This document shows, one piece after another, positions 1 to 10,437 of a DNA stretch of 64,000 bases. The notes under the pieces were generated by a model. It saw only the letters and a program-made list of their open reading frames with translations, did not search any database and was not told where the DNA came from. Made by a program: the position numbers and the translations under genes. The first letter of the stretch is position 1; the number at the start of each line of letters is the position of its first letter. This stretch comes from Brevibacterium moorei. Lineage in GTDB: Bacteria; Actinomycetota; Actinomycetes; Actinomycetales; Brevibacteriaceae. The stretch is from positions 1 to 64,000 of the forward strand of contig NZ_JANIJX010000017.1 of assembly GCF_024580735.1 (NCBI RefSeq). Reading direction: 5' to 3'.

Positions 1-73
1 CGGGATCGGCCCGGGCATGGATGACGAGCGCGACGGCGCGAGCCTTGAGTTCGTCGGTGTATTTCACTGGCAC
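1..73 (-). CDS. IS3-family transposase OrfA, N-terminal fragment
   Basis: Only the first 24 codons are in the window. Translation from the GTG at 73 gives VPVKYTDELKARAV followed by ALVIHARADP, the usual opening of the HTH_Tnp_1 helix-turn-helix of IS3/IS911 OrfA proteins. A strong ribosome site, GAAGGAGA, lies 7 bases before the GTG and favours this start over the in-frame GTG at 67. In the family OrfA is the DNA-binding half of a transposase made by frameshifting into OrfB. OrfB is not visible here. Confidence 0.7.
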   Translation of the reverse strand, partial: MPVKYTDELKARAVALVIHARADP

Positions 74-127
74 GAGAGAATCTCCTTCTTCCAATCTCCC
101 TGCCTCTATTATTCCCGGGGCGATTCA
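1..127 (-). mobile_element. End of an IS3-family insertion sequence (rest lies left of the window)
   Basis: On the minus strand, DNA beginning TGAATCGCCCCGGG at base 127 looks like an IS3-type terminal inverted repeat (TG at the tip, followed by CGCCCCGG). It is followed 54 bases in by a transposase start reading inward. The element begins exactly where the reading frame of the neighbouring HNH gene breaks off. The other end and the short target duplication lie outside the window, so completeness cannot be judged. Family assignment rests on the end sequence and the first 24 residues of OrfA. Confidence 0.72.
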
Positions 128-1375
128 GTTGGCTGCTGTGGTGGGTCCGCCTGCTGTGGGGTTTTCGTGGTTGAAGGGTTCGATGTGGTCGAGGTCGCAG
201 GTTTGGGCTGGTCGGGTGCAGCCGGGGGCTGTGCACCAGGCCCATTTGTTTTGCAGGGTGGTGCGCAGGGCTGTGGGGATGTGGTAGCTGCGGGCTTGTT
301 CGTCGAGCACGGCCCCGGTTGCCGGGTCGGTGAGGAGGCGGCGTAGTGAGGGTGCTTGTGAGGCGAGGTGGCAGGCGATGTCGGCGGGGATGGGGGCTTT
401 GCCTGCGAGTTGTCCGGGGAGTGGTTCGTCGCCGGAGAGGGTGAGGAAGGGGACTGTGGTGGAGACCTGGGCTTGGGAGGCGAGCCAGGAGTCGTTGGTG
501 GGGATGGTCACGGTGATCTGCTGGGTGCTGGTGGGTTCGGCTGTGTCGTGGGCATCTTCGTCATTGCCGTTGTCTGCAAGGGTCTGACTGGTTGTGGGGT
601 GTTCGGTGACGGTGATGTCGAGGCTTGCGGGTGTGTTGGCGAGGATGTCGAACATGAGTTGGCCGAGGTTCCGGTCGTCGGTGATGGTGTGGTTGCCGGC
701 GTTTTTGAGGAGGATGGGGTCGGCGGCGCGGATGGCTTTGGCGAAGGCTTTGAGTCTGGCGTCGAGGGCGGTGAGGGTGTGGATGGGTCCGGTGAGTTCG
801 AGGATGCCGAGTCCGTTGCCCAGGTCGGTCAGGTGGGTGCTGCGTTCTTCGAAGGCGTGTTCCGCCGAGTGTTCGGGGGTTTTGAGCAGTGTGATGGCGG
901 CTGTGAGGGTGGCGCGGTAGTGGGTGGCGTCCGTGGTGGGTGCGAGCAGGGTGAGTGCTTGGTCGAGGTAGTCGTAGGAGCCGGCTTCGATGTCTTGGGC
1001 GCGGGAGGTTGTGTGGTCGTAGAGGTCGAAGGATAGATTCCCGGATTGCATGGCTGTGGTGAGGCGGGGGAGGAGGAACCGGCCTTTGAGGATGCGGGTG
1101 GCCAGCGCGCGGGTCTGTCCGCGAGTTTTCCCAAGGGTGGTGGCCAGTTCCATCCAGGTGGTGGCGGGTACGGCGGTGAGTAGGTCTTTGAGGGCTTCGA
1201 TGATGGCCTGTGGGTTGCGGGCGTTCGGGGCATCATCGGAGTTACCGGCGTGTTCGATTTCCTCCATGGTGGTGCCGGTGGCGGTGAGGAGGTAGTCGAT
1301 GATGGTGGTCCAGCGGGTGGACTGGGTGTGTTGGTAGTCGTCTTGGACCGCGCGGAGACTGGGGAGAGTAGACAT
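125..1375 (-). pseudogene. DUF222/HNH endonuclease, 3' end removed by IS insertion
   Basis: The 416-residue product has the long Thr/Ala-rich helical DUF222 region (about residues 30-330) and the beginning of a C-terminal HNH nuclease domain: CTAPGC, then DLDHIEPF and NPTAGGPTTAAN. In complete members this is followed by a leucine, a Cys and a His-His pair that finish the metal site. Those are absent because the IS3-type end begins at base 127 and supplies the TGA stop. The product probably lacks nuclease activity. The ATG at 1375 is preferred over one at 1396 because GAAAGGAG stands 7 bases before it. These genes are multi-copy in many actinobacteria and their biological role is poorly known. 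Confidence 0.8.
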
Positions 1376-1719
1376 TCCGAGTCTCCTTTCGCGCATGGGG
1401 TGAAGGTGGTGCTCATGGTTGTTTGGGTCCCACTAGATCGACGCTGACTGTGTGGTTCCTTTTGTGCCTATATTCTATTATTCAATTCCTCCTTTGACTA
1501 GTGTTTTTCGAAGAAAAGTACTGATATTTCTTTTATCCACAGGCTGGTGACGCACGGTCGCATTCGCGGTAGTTCCTGTGGATTAAGTCTGTGTAAATGT
1601 GGATAACGTGCAGTCCTGCTGCTTGCACAGGGTGCTTACCGTGGGGCTTTGTCCGACATATCGGACAATCGGCATCGCGGGCGAGCCTCCGTGTCAGTGC
1701 CGTAAGACACACTTGAAAC
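1376..1719. other. Intergenic region between the HNH gene and hutI, with an AT-rich core
   Basis: No gene is recognised in these 344 bases. The stretch from about 1455 to 1545 is conspicuously AT-rich (for example CTATATTCTATTATTC) in an otherwise GC-rich window. It lies between two divergently transcribed genes, so it probably carries promoters for both, but I cannot place reliable -35/-10 pairs. The right part holds the palindrome listed separately at 1651-1666. Confidence 0.5.
1651..1666. promoter_or_regulatory. Putative hut operator upstream of hutI
   Basis: GTCCGACATATCGGAC is a near-perfect 16-bp palindrome with 6-bp arms GTCCGA/TCGGAC, and the flanking T/A extends it to 18. It ends 53 bases before the hutI start. 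Closely matching copies occur before hutU (7207-7222) and before the NCS1 permease gene (21639-21654). The only regulator inside the hut cluster is the IclR-type protein, a family that binds palindromes of this size, so it is the likely ligand. That assignment is inference. Confidence 0.65.
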
Positions 1720-3006
1720 ATGAGAACCTTGGTGACCGATATCGGCGAGCTCGTGACCAACGACCCCGCCCGCCCCGGGCTGCTGGGCACGGTGGCCGAT
1801 GCGGCATTCCTGATAGACGACGGCCGGGTAGCTTGGGTGGGCTCCTCGGCCGACCGGAACCTCGGCGATCAATCCAACCCGGACCTCGGCCCCGCGGACC
1901 AGATCGTGTCAGCCCGCGGGGCGGCTGTCATCCCCGGCTTCGTCGACAGCCACAACCATCTGCTGTTCGCCGGCGAACGCTCCGCTGAGTTCGCCGCCAG
2001 GATGGCCGGCGAGTCCTACTCCGCGGGCGGAATCGCCACCACTGTTGCCGCGACCCGGGCGGCGAGCGACGCCGAACTGGAGGCGAACCTGCGGGCCCTG
2101 CTAGCCCAGGCCCTGCATTCGGGCACGACGACGGTGGAGATCAAGTCCGGCTACGGGCTCACCGTCGCAGACGAACTGCGGGCACTGCGGATCGCCGCGC
2201 GCCACACCTCGGAGACGACTCTGATGGCGGCCCATGTCCTGCCGCCGGAATACCGGGACAATCCCGACGCCTATGTCGACCTGGTGATCGAGGAGATGAT
2301 CCCCGCCGTGGCCGCGCAGAGTCTGGCCCGCTGGGTCGACGTGTTCTGCGAAGAGGGTGCTTTCACAGAAGCGCAGACGGAACGGATTGTGACGGCCGCC
2401 GGAGCGGCGGGCCTGCTCACGCGGATCCACGCCAATCAGCTCACTGCCGGCGGGGCGCTGCGCCTGGCCGCGCGGCTGGGATGTGCCAGTGCCGACCATG
2501 CGACCTTCGCCTCGGCCGAGGACCTGCGCGCTCTGGCCGCTGCCGGCACCGTGGCGACCCTGCTGCCGGCCATCGAGTTCTCCACTCGGCAGCCATACCC
2601 GGACGCGCGCCGGTATTACGCGGCCGGGGTGGACGTGGCGATCGCCAGCGACACCAATCCTGGTTCGGGGTTCTCCAACTCGATCCCGTTCTCCATTGCC
2701 CTGGCGGTGCGGGATATGCGCTTCACCGTCGAGCAGGCCATCCACGCCGCCACGGCCGGTGGTGCCAAGGCACTGCGGCGAACCGATGTGGGCGGTATCT
2801 TCCCCGGTCAGCGGGCAGATTTCAGTATTCTGGACGCGCCAGGCTACCGTTATCTGGCCTACCGGCCGGGGGTCGCTCAGATCGCCAGGGTCTATCGCGG
2901 CGGTGAGCAGGTGGCAGAGAACCCGGCGCCGTATTACTTCGACCGCACTGCCGACCGGCGCGACCGCACAGACCACGCACCGCAGAACCATGAGGAGACC
3001 CGATGA
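1720..3006 (+). CDS. hutI: Imidazolonepropionase
   Basis: This cytoplasmic metal-dependent hydrolase opens the ring of 4-imidazolone-5-propanoate to N-formimino-L-glutamate, the third step of histidine degradation. The 428-residue protein shows the amidohydrolase features of HutI: the metal site SHNH (H78, H80), AHVLPPEY in the middle, HANQL, and the C-terminal ASDTNPGSG metal/substrate loop. Length is normal for the family. The start ATG has only a weak ribosome site; no better start is evident, because the protein already begins close to the conserved first strand. It is the first gene of a tight hutI-hutH-hutF operon, its stop overlapping the hutH start by 4 bases. Confidence 0.95.
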   Translation: MRTLVTDIGELVTNDPARPGLLGTVADAAFLIDDGRVAWVGSSADRNLGDQSNPDLGPADQIVSARGAAVIPGFVDSHNHLLFAGERSAEFAARMAGESYSAGGIATTVAATRAASDAELEANLRALLAQALHSGTTTVEIKSGYGLTVADELRALRIAARHTSETTLMAAHVLPPEYRDNPDAYVDLVIEEMIPAVAAQSLARWVDVFCEEGAFTEAQTERIVTAAGAAGLLTRIHANQLTAGGALRLAARLGCASADHATFASAEDLRALAAAGTVATLLPAIEFSTRQPYPDARRYYAAGVDVAIASDTNPGSGFSNSIPFSIALAVRDMRFTVEQAIHAATAGGAKALRRTDVGGIFPGQRADFSILDAPGYRYLAYRPGVAQIARVYRGGEQVAENPAPYYFDRTADRRDRTDHAPQNHEETR

Positions 3007-4682
3007 CCGTTGAACTCGACCCACAGACCCTGACTTTCGCCCAGGTCATCGCCGTCGCCAGACACGATGAACCCGTGACGCTGCCCGCGCATGTGCGCGA
3101 ACAGGTCATCGCCGCGCGTCGGAGCGTTGAACGGCTGGCCACCTCCGAAAAGCCGGTCTACGGCGTGTCCACGGGATTCGGCGCGCTGGCCCAGCGGCAC
3201 ATTCCGGCGGAGTCCCGGGCACAGCTGCAGAAGTCGCTCATCCGTTCCCACGCCGCGGGGGTGGGTGAACCCGTGGAGCGCGAGGTCGTGCGCGCCCTCA
3301 TGCTGCTGCGTGCGCGGACCCTGGCAACCGGCCGGACCGGGGTGAAGCCGGAGACCCTGGACGCCTATATCGCCCTGCTCAATGCCGGCATCACCCCGTG
3401 GGTCCACGAATTCGGCTCCCTGGGCTGCTCGGGCGATCTGGCGCCACTGTCCGCCTGCGCCCTGGTGGTGATGGGGGAGGGACTGGTCCACGACCCTGCA
3501 GTCGCCGCAGGCGCTGCACCCCGCGCGGTGGACGCCGCCGAGGTCCTGACAGCCGCCGGCATCACGCCGGTCGCGCTGGAGGAGAAAGAGGGACTGGCGC
3601 TGGTCAACGGCACCGACGGAATGCTGGGCCAGCTCATCATGGCTCTGTTCGACCTCGAGAAACTGCTGAGCACGGCCGATCTGTCCGCAGCCATGAGCGT
3701 GGAGTCCCAGTTGGGTACGGATACGGTGTTCCAGCCCGAACTGCACTATCCGCTGCGCCCCTTCGACGGGCAGGCACTGTCGGCTGCGAATATGGCGACG
3801 GCACTGCGGGGCTCGGCGATCGTGGCCGGGCACAAGGACTCGACCCATCTGGTGCAGGATGCCTACTCCCTGCGCTGCACCCCGCAGGTCACCGGTGCGG
3901 CCCGCGACGCCCTGGCCTATGCGGCGAACGTGGCTGCCCGTGAACTGCGGGCGGCTATCGACAATCCGGTGGTGTTGGACAGCGGAATGGTGTCGAGCAA
4001 CGGCAACTTCCACGGCGCCCCGCTGGCGCACGCCATGGACTTCCTGGCGATCGTCGTGGCGGATGCGGCCTCGATCGCGGAACGTCGCACTGACCGGGCG
4101 ATGGATCCCGCCCGCAATCAGGGGCTGCACGCCTTCCTGGCCGATGATCCCGGAGTGGACTCCGGTCTGATGATCGCGCACTACACGCAGGCGGCACTGG
4201 TATCGGAGACCAAGCGCCTGGCGGCACCTGCCAGCGTGGACTCGATTCCCTCGTCGGCGATGCAGGAGGACCACGTGTCCATGGGCTGGCACGCCGCCCG
4301 GAAGCTGCGCAAGGCCGTCGATAATCTGACCTCCGTGTTGGGGATCGAGCTCTACGCCGCAGCGCGGGCGACCGAGTTGCGCGATGCCGCGCCCGCGCCG
4401 GTGACCGGGGCGGTTATTGCGGGGCTGCGCGAACTGGTCCCCGGCTGCGGGCCGGACCGGTTCATGAGCCCGGAGTTGGCAGCGACGATCGAGTATGTGC
4501 GTTCCGGGAGTGCGCTGACCGCGGCTGAGGCGGCTACCGGCCCGGCGCGGGCCGGCGTGTCTGCAGACGGTGCGGGGGAGCAGTCCGGCGTGGTCGGCGG
4601 AAGTAAGGCCGGCGGGCTGGGGCACACCCTGACCGATACAGACGGAACGGTGCTCAGCGGCGTGGGGGCGCACACGGTATGA
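3003..4682 (+). CDS. hutH: Histidine ammonia-lyase
   Basis: Removes ammonia from L-histidine to give urocanate, the entry step of the pathway. The protein contains the MIO-forming loop in the sequence GSLGCSGDLAPLS, so the electrophile would form from Cys142-Ser143-Gly144 instead of the textbook Ala-Ser-Gly. I recall the Cys variant from other actinobacterial HutH proteins. YGVSTGFG near residue 53 and ERRTDRAMDP are further family motifs. At 559 residues it is somewhat long; the extra length is a Gly-rich C-terminal tail with no recognised domain. It sits between hutI and hutF with 4-base overlaps on both sides, implying translational coupling. Confidence 0.95.
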   Translation: MTVELDPQTLTFAQVIAVARHDEPVTLPAHVREQVIAARRSVERLATSEKPVYGVSTGFGALAQRHIPAESRAQLQKSLIRSHAAGVGEPVEREVVRALMLLRARTLATGRTGVKPETLDAYIALLNAGITPWVHEFGSLGCSGDLAPLSACALVVMGEGLVHDPAVAAGAAPRAVDAAEVLTAAGITPVALEEKEGLALVNGTDGMLGQLIMALFDLEKLLSTADLSAAMSVESQLGTDTVFQPELHYPLRPFDGQALSAANMATALRGSAIVAGHKDSTHLVQDAYSLRCTPQVTGAARDALAYAANVAARELRAAIDNPVVLDSGMVSSNGNFHGAPLAHAMDFLAIVVADAASIAERRTDRAMDPARNQGLHAFLADDPGVDSGLMIAHYTQAALVSETKRLAAPASVDSIPSSAMQEDHVSMGWHAARKLRKAVDNLTSVLGIELYAAARATELRDAAPAPVTGAVIAGLRELVPGCGPDRFMSPELAATIEYVRSGSALTAAEAATGPARAGVSADGAGEQSGVVGGSKAGGLGHTLTDTDGTVLSGVGAHTV

Positions 4683-6160
4683 AGCTGTGGTTCGAACGGG
4701 CCTACCTCGCCGGCGCGGCGGGAGCGACCGTCGGTCGGGAGGACGGCGTTCGTTCCGGCGTCGAGGTGACGGTCGGCGCAGACGGCCGTGTCGCCTCGGT
4801 CTCGGTGGATGTCGCCGAACCGCGTGATCCTGCGGTGCGGTGTTATGCCGGCCTGGCCCTGCCGGGAGCGCAGAATGCGCATTCGCATGCCTTCCACCGC
4901 CTGCTGCGCGGGCGCACGCACGGTGACGGCGGCTCGTTCTGGACCTGGCGGGACGTGATGTACCGGGCGGCCGCACAGCTGACCCCGGAGAACTACTTCG
5001 ACCTGGCGTGCGCTGTGTTCGCCGAGATGGTGGCGGCGGGCTACACCGCGGTGGGCGAATTCCACTATGTGCACCACCGGCCCGATGGAACCCCCTACCC
5101 GGATCACGATATGGAGCTGGCCCTGGCGCAGGCTGCAGCCGCAGTCGGGATCCGGCTGACCCTGTTGGATACCTGCTATCTGGCAGGCGGGATCGCCCCG
5201 GACGGAACGTATCTACCGCTGGGTGGTGAGCAGGCCAGGTTCTCCGACGGCTCGATCGAGGGATTCCTGGACCGACACTCCCGACTGGCGCTCGCCCTGG
5301 ACTCCCTGGCCAGGTCCCAGCCGGCGGTTGGCCAACTGGTCACTCTGGGCACCGCCATCCATTCGGTGCGGGCCGTTCCACGTGAAACGCTGCCCGCATT
5401 CAGGGAGCTGCCCGGTCCGCTGCACGTGCACCTGTCCGAACAGCCTGCGGAGAACGAGGCTTGTCTGGCCGCCCACGGCATGAGCCCCACCGAACTGCTG
5501 GCCGAGGCCGGTCTGCTGTCCCCGCGTCTGTCCGCCGTGCACGCGACACATCTGAGCGCCCACGACATTGAACTGCTGTCCGGCGCCGGTGTGCACATCG
5601 TCATGTGCCCCACCACGGAGGCGGACCTGGCCGATGGCATCGGACCCGCCCGTGCCCTGGCCCATGCCGGAGCTGTAGTGGCTCTGGGCTCGGACCAGCA
5701 TGTGGTGCTGGATCCGCTGTTGGAGGCCCGCGGCTTGGAGGCCGGGGAGCGCCTGGCCTCGGGGCTGGGCGCTGTGGGTTTCGACGCGGCAGGTTCTGGC
5801 TTGGCCGGGCAGCGCGGTCGCTTCTCACCCGAAGAACTCGTGGCCGCGCTGAGCGAGGGCGGGGCAGGGTCCCTGCGGCCGGGCGCCGTTACCGATAGCG
5901 CGCTGGTGGACGCAGCCCCCGGCCTTGTACTCGGTGGGTCGGGGTTCGCGCCCGGTGCGCTTGCGGACTATTTAGTGCTCGATACTGGGTCGGTGCGGAC
6001 CATCGGCTCGCTGGGCGTGCAGGCAGTGCTGGCTGCGACCTCGGCCGATGTGAGGCATGTGCTGGTGGGTGGCCGGGAAGTGGCCAGGGGCGGCGTGCAC
6101 GCTCGACTGGGCTCGGTTGCCGAGCTGTATCGCGAGGCGCTCGCGCACTTTGAGCTGTAA
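4679..6160 (+). CDS. hutF: Formimidoylglutamate deiminase
   Basis: Converts N-formimino-L-glutamate to N-formyl-L-glutamate and ammonia. It is an amidohydrolase-superfamily protein of 493 residues with metal ligands in NAHSHAFHR (H68, H70), HVHLSEQ, ATHLS and GSDQH. HutF normally works with HutG (N-formylglutamate amidohydrolase), which completes the five-enzyme route, but I see no HutG in this window. The ATG overlaps the hutH stop. A large hairpin begins 8 bases after the hutF stop. Confidence 0.93.
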   Translation: MKLWFERAYLAGAAGATVGREDGVRSGVEVTVGADGRVASVSVDVAEPRDPAVRCYAGLALPGAQNAHSHAFHRLLRGRTHGDGGSFWTWRDVMYRAAAQLTPENYFDLACAVFAEMVAAGYTAVGEFHYVHHRPDGTPYPDHDMELALAQAAAAVGIRLTLLDTCYLAGGIAPDGTYLPLGGEQARFSDGSIEGFLDRHSRLALALDSLARSQPAVGQLVTLGTAIHSVRAVPRETLPAFRELPGPLHVHLSEQPAENEACLAAHGMSPTELLAEAGLLSPRLSAVHATHLSAHDIELLSGAGVHIVMCPTTEADLADGIGPARALAHAGAVVALGSDQHVVLDPLLEARGLEAGERLASGLGAVGFDAAGSGLAGQRGRFSPEELVAALSEGGAGSLRPGAVTDSALVDAAPGLVLGGSGFAPGALADYLVLDTGSVRTIGSLGVQAVLAATSADVRHVLVGGREVARGGVHARLGSVAELYREALAHFEL

Positions 6161-6167
6161 GCGGCAG

Positions 6168-6241
6168 CACATCATTGGGTCGTTTGTCTCAGATGTGGCT
6201 GTTTGAACGGTCCAATCTGAAACAGATGGCCCAATGATGTG
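6168..6241. terminator. Long inverted repeat after hutF
   Basis: CACATCATTGGG (6168-6179) is exactly repeated in inverse at 6230-6241, and pairing continues imperfectly to about 28 bases per arm around an 18-base loop. Its position 8 bases after the hutF stop fits a terminator, although no T-run follows. It could also be a regulatory site, because the IclR gene begins 60 bases downstream. Confidence 0.55.
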
Positions 6242-6300
6242 GGCGCGCCAGGGTGCCGGCGCGTAACAGGCGTGAAAAGCCGGGTGCATAAGGTGATGCC

Positions 6301-7116
6301 ATGACCTCGGACTCGCCGGCGCTGCGCCGTGCCATTGCGATCCTGCGCCACCTGGCCTCCGGCAACCGGCCGATCAGCGCAGGCGCGCTGAGTCGCAGCC
6401 TCGACATCCCGCGCTCCTCGACCTATGAACTGTTGGCCGTGCTGGACGAACAGGGGCTCGTCGCCAAGGCCGAAACGGGCTACATGCTGGGCGCGGGCGT
6501 CGCGGAATTGGGCAGTGCGTACTCGCGGGCGAACCCCCTGCAACGACTGGCCCAGCCGATGCTGGTGAAACTGGCGGAGGCGACCTCCGGGACCGCGCAG
6601 CTGGCCGTGTTGCGCGGCTGGGAGACGATCTACATCGCCAAGGAACAGGCGGTCAGTTCCGTCGCGATCATCACCGCGACCGGGGTGCGGATGCCGGCCT
6701 ACCTGACGGCCACGGGCCGGGCCATGATGGCCGGGCTGTCCAGGCGCGAGGTCCTGGCCCTGTTGTCGGGCGAATCCTCCTTCGTCAACCGCACGGGTGT
6801 GGGCCCGCGCAATGTCCGCGAGCTCAATGCAGAGCTGGCGGCATCGCGGACCCGCGGGTTCGCCCTGGAACGCGGGGAGATCACGCCGGGGGTGGTGACG
6901 GTGGCGGCCGCGGTGCTCGACGCCGTGGACCGTCCGGTGGCCGCAGTGGGCCTGAGTGTGCAGGAACGGGACGTGCGGGACCTCGGCGCCGGGCAGGGGC
7001 GAGATGTGCGGAAACCGGGCGGCGGCCTCGGCCCGGGAGCGGCGGAGGAGGCTCTGGAATCCCTGGGCACGCGGGTACAGGATGTGGCCCGCCGGCTCAG
7101 CCGCCGGCTGCGCTAG
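6301..7116 (+). CDS. IclR-family transcriptional regulator, probable hut regulator
   Basis: The 271-residue protein has an N-terminal winged helix-turn-helix (about residues 5-68, ALRRAIAILRHLA and SLDIPRSSTYELLAVL) and an IclR effector-binding domain (about 80-215). The C-terminal tail is Gly- and Arg-rich and less conserved. Actinobacterial histidine-utilisation clusters are often controlled by an IclR protein (HutR in corynebacteria), and this gene sits between hutF and hutU. It therefore probably senses a histidine-pathway metabolite and binds the GTCCGA-type palindromes near hutI and hutU. Whether it represses or activates cannot be told from the sequence. Confidence 0.85.
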   Translation: MTSDSPALRRAIAILRHLASGNRPISAGALSRSLDIPRSSTYELLAVLDEQGLVAKAETGYMLGAGVAELGSAYSRANPLQRLAQPMLVKLAEATSGTAQLAVLRGWETIYIAKEQAVSSVAIITATGVRMPAYLTATGRAMMAGLSRREVLALLSGESSFVNRTGVGPRNVRELNAELAASRTRGFALERGEITPGVVTVAAAVLDAVDRPVAAVGLSVQERDVRDLGAGQGRDVRKPGGGLGPGAAEEALESLGTRVQDVARRLSRRLR

Positions 7117-7126
7117 GGGATGGGCT

Positions 7127-7150
7127 CACATCTGTAGGCCTACATGTGTG
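7127..7150. promoter_or_regulatory. Palindrome upstream of hutU
   Basis: A perfect 10-bp palindrome, GTAGGCCTAC (7134-7143), is flanked symmetrically at 3 bases by CACA and TGTG, giving a 24-bp dyad 11 bases after the IclR gene stop. It may be a second regulator site for hutU or a weak terminator of the IclR gene. No second copy was seen. Confidence 0.35.
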
Positions 7151-7206
7151 GGTAGGCTTCCGGAAAGAACCCCACGCCCCGGGAATCGTCCGCACACCCC
7201 GCTCCT

Positions 7207-7222
7207 GTCCGAAATACCGGAC
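7207..7222. promoter_or_regulatory. Putative hut operator upstream of hutU
   Basis: GTCCGAAATACCGGAC matches the hutI-upstream palindrome GTCCGACATATCGGAC at 13 of 16 positions, with the same spacing of half-sites. It lies about 110 bases before the hutU start. See the copies at 1651 and 21639. Confidence 0.65.
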
Positions 7223-7335
7223 GCAATATGGTCCAGGGCACCTGCCTGCCATCAACCGAGCGGGCACGATGGAGGGCAGGAGAAGAAGCCGCCGCCACCT
7301 CGGCGCACAGCGGCCCCAACGCGAAGGAGCCCGCC

Positions 7336-9048
<1,713 letters not shown>

Positions 9049-9113
9049 GAGGGTCTCCTGGGGCCAGGACCCCTATGGCACCCTGGTCACAGGACGAATG
9101 AGGAGCTGGGATT

Positions 9114-10310
9114 ATGCGCATCGCGGTGATCGGCGCCGGCATCGGCGGTTTGGTGGCGGCGGCCGGCTTGCAGCGTCAGGGCCACGAGGTCCACGTCTTC
9201 GAACGCCGGGCCGAACCCGGCGCTGTGGGTGCGGGCATCACGTTGGGTGGCAATGCCTTCGCAGCCCTCGACGACATCGGGTTGGGCGATGTGGTCAGAG
9301 GAGTTAGCGGATCGGCACTGGGCAGTATGCGCTCGGGCCAGCGACAACCGTCGGGCCGCTGGCTGGTCTCCCTGCCCCCGTCCGAGACCTCACCCATGCG
9401 CAGTATGCACCGGGTCGAACTGCACCACGCGCTGCTGGCCGAACTGGCCGCCGGCAGCGTCCACGCGGACAGCCGCGCGCACGTGGCGCCGGACGGCGAA
9501 CCCGAAATCGAAGTGACCGTTGGCGCGGAGAGTCCGGAATGCCCGGGCAACCCGTCAGCTGGCACTACGCGCCGGGAGCGCTTCGACCTGGTGATCGCCG
9601 CCGACGGACTGCGCAGTGCGGCCCGCAGCGCCTGGGGACTGGATCCCGGAGTGCGCTTCGCCGGATACACGGCCTGGCGCGGGGTCACGGAATCCGCCGG
9701 CCACCTGGCCGACGAGGTCGGGGAGACCTGGGGCCGCGGCGCCCGATTCGGGATCGTCCGGCTGCCCGACGACCGGGTCTACTGGTTCGCCGCACTATCG
9801 ACTCCCGCCGGTGCGGTGTTCGCCGATGACCGCGCGGCCGCCCGCGACATCTTCGGGGGCTGGCACGAGCCGATCGCCGAGCTGATCGAGGCGACCCCGC
9901 GCGCCGCGATCTTGCGCCACGACATCTACGACCTGGCGCGGTTCCCGCATTCCTTCGTCGTGCGCCGCGGTGTGCTGCTGGGCGATGCCGCGCACGCCAT
10001 GACCCCGGATCTGGGGCAGGGTGCCGGGCAGGCGATCGAGGACGCCGCGACCTTGGTGCTCCTGCTGGGCGGGGCCTCGGCCGAGGCTGTGGTGGGTGCG
10101 GGCCTGGACGCCGTGGTGCAGCGGTACTCGCGGCTGCGCCGGGCCCGGACCCGGCCACTGTGGCGCGGTTCGCACGCCATGGGCCGGATCGCCCAAGCCC
10201 GCGGGTCAATCGTCTCCCGGGTGCGCGACGCCGCGCTGCGCAGCATCCCCGGTCCGCTCGTGGCCCGTGCTGCCGCGACCGCCGGAACCCCCGGCTGGCC
10301 TCGGCCCTGA
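9114..10310 (+). CDS. FAD-dependent aromatic-ring monooxygenase (PHBH fold)
   Basis: A 398-residue class A flavoprotein monooxygenase. It has the N-terminal FAD motif GAGIGG (residues 7-12), the DG motif in IAADGLRSAAR, and the GDAAHAMTPDLGQGAGQAIED ribityl-binding region near residue 290. Such enzymes hydroxylate aromatic or heteroaromatic acids with NAD(P)H and oxygen. The layout resembles salicylate hydroxylase and the urate hydroxylase HpxO, but the motifs do not decide the substrate. It follows hutU by 65 bases, so it could be cotranscribed, although a short GC-rich dyad lies in the gap. A role in purine or imidazole oxidation is possible but unproven. Confidence 0.75.
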   Translation: MRIAVIGAGIGGLVAAAGLQRQGHEVHVFERRAEPGAVGAGITLGGNAFAALDDIGLGDVVRGVSGSALGSMRSGQRQPSGRWLVSLPPSETSPMRSMHRVELHHALLAELAAGSVHADSRAHVAPDGEPEIEVTVGAESPECPGNPSAGTTRRERFDLVIAADGLRSAARSAWGLDPGVRFAGYTAWRGVTESAGHLADEVGETWGRGARFGIVRLPDDRVYWFAALSTPAGAVFADDRAAARDIFGGWHEPIAELIEATPRAAILRHDIYDLARFPHSFVVRRGVLLGDAAHAMTPDLGQGAGQAIEDAATLVLLLGGASAEAVVGAGLDAVVQRYSRLRRARTRPLWRGSHAMGRIAQARGSIVSRVRDAALRSIPGPLVARAAATAGTPGWPRP

Positions 10311-10437
10311 GGGGCAGACCGTTTGTGTGGGCCACGATCTAAGCTCCCTTGCTTGTGAAAGTGTTTCGTCGCTTTGACAAGCCAGGATCGCTTTAGTGGC
10401 GGGGCAATGAGTGTCATCAGGCTGATGAAATCTCCCA

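Noticed and set aside
125-1375. Intact HNH endonuclease or homing-type defence nuclease
   Set aside because: The C-terminal His pair of the nuclease motif is missing because of the IS end, and no defence genes lie near.
2934-4976. Long open frame on the minus strand opposite hutH
   Set aside because: It has Arg/His/Gly-rich composition without any recognisable domain and lies entirely opposite the clear hutI, hutH and hutF genes. Such frames are a by-product of high GC.
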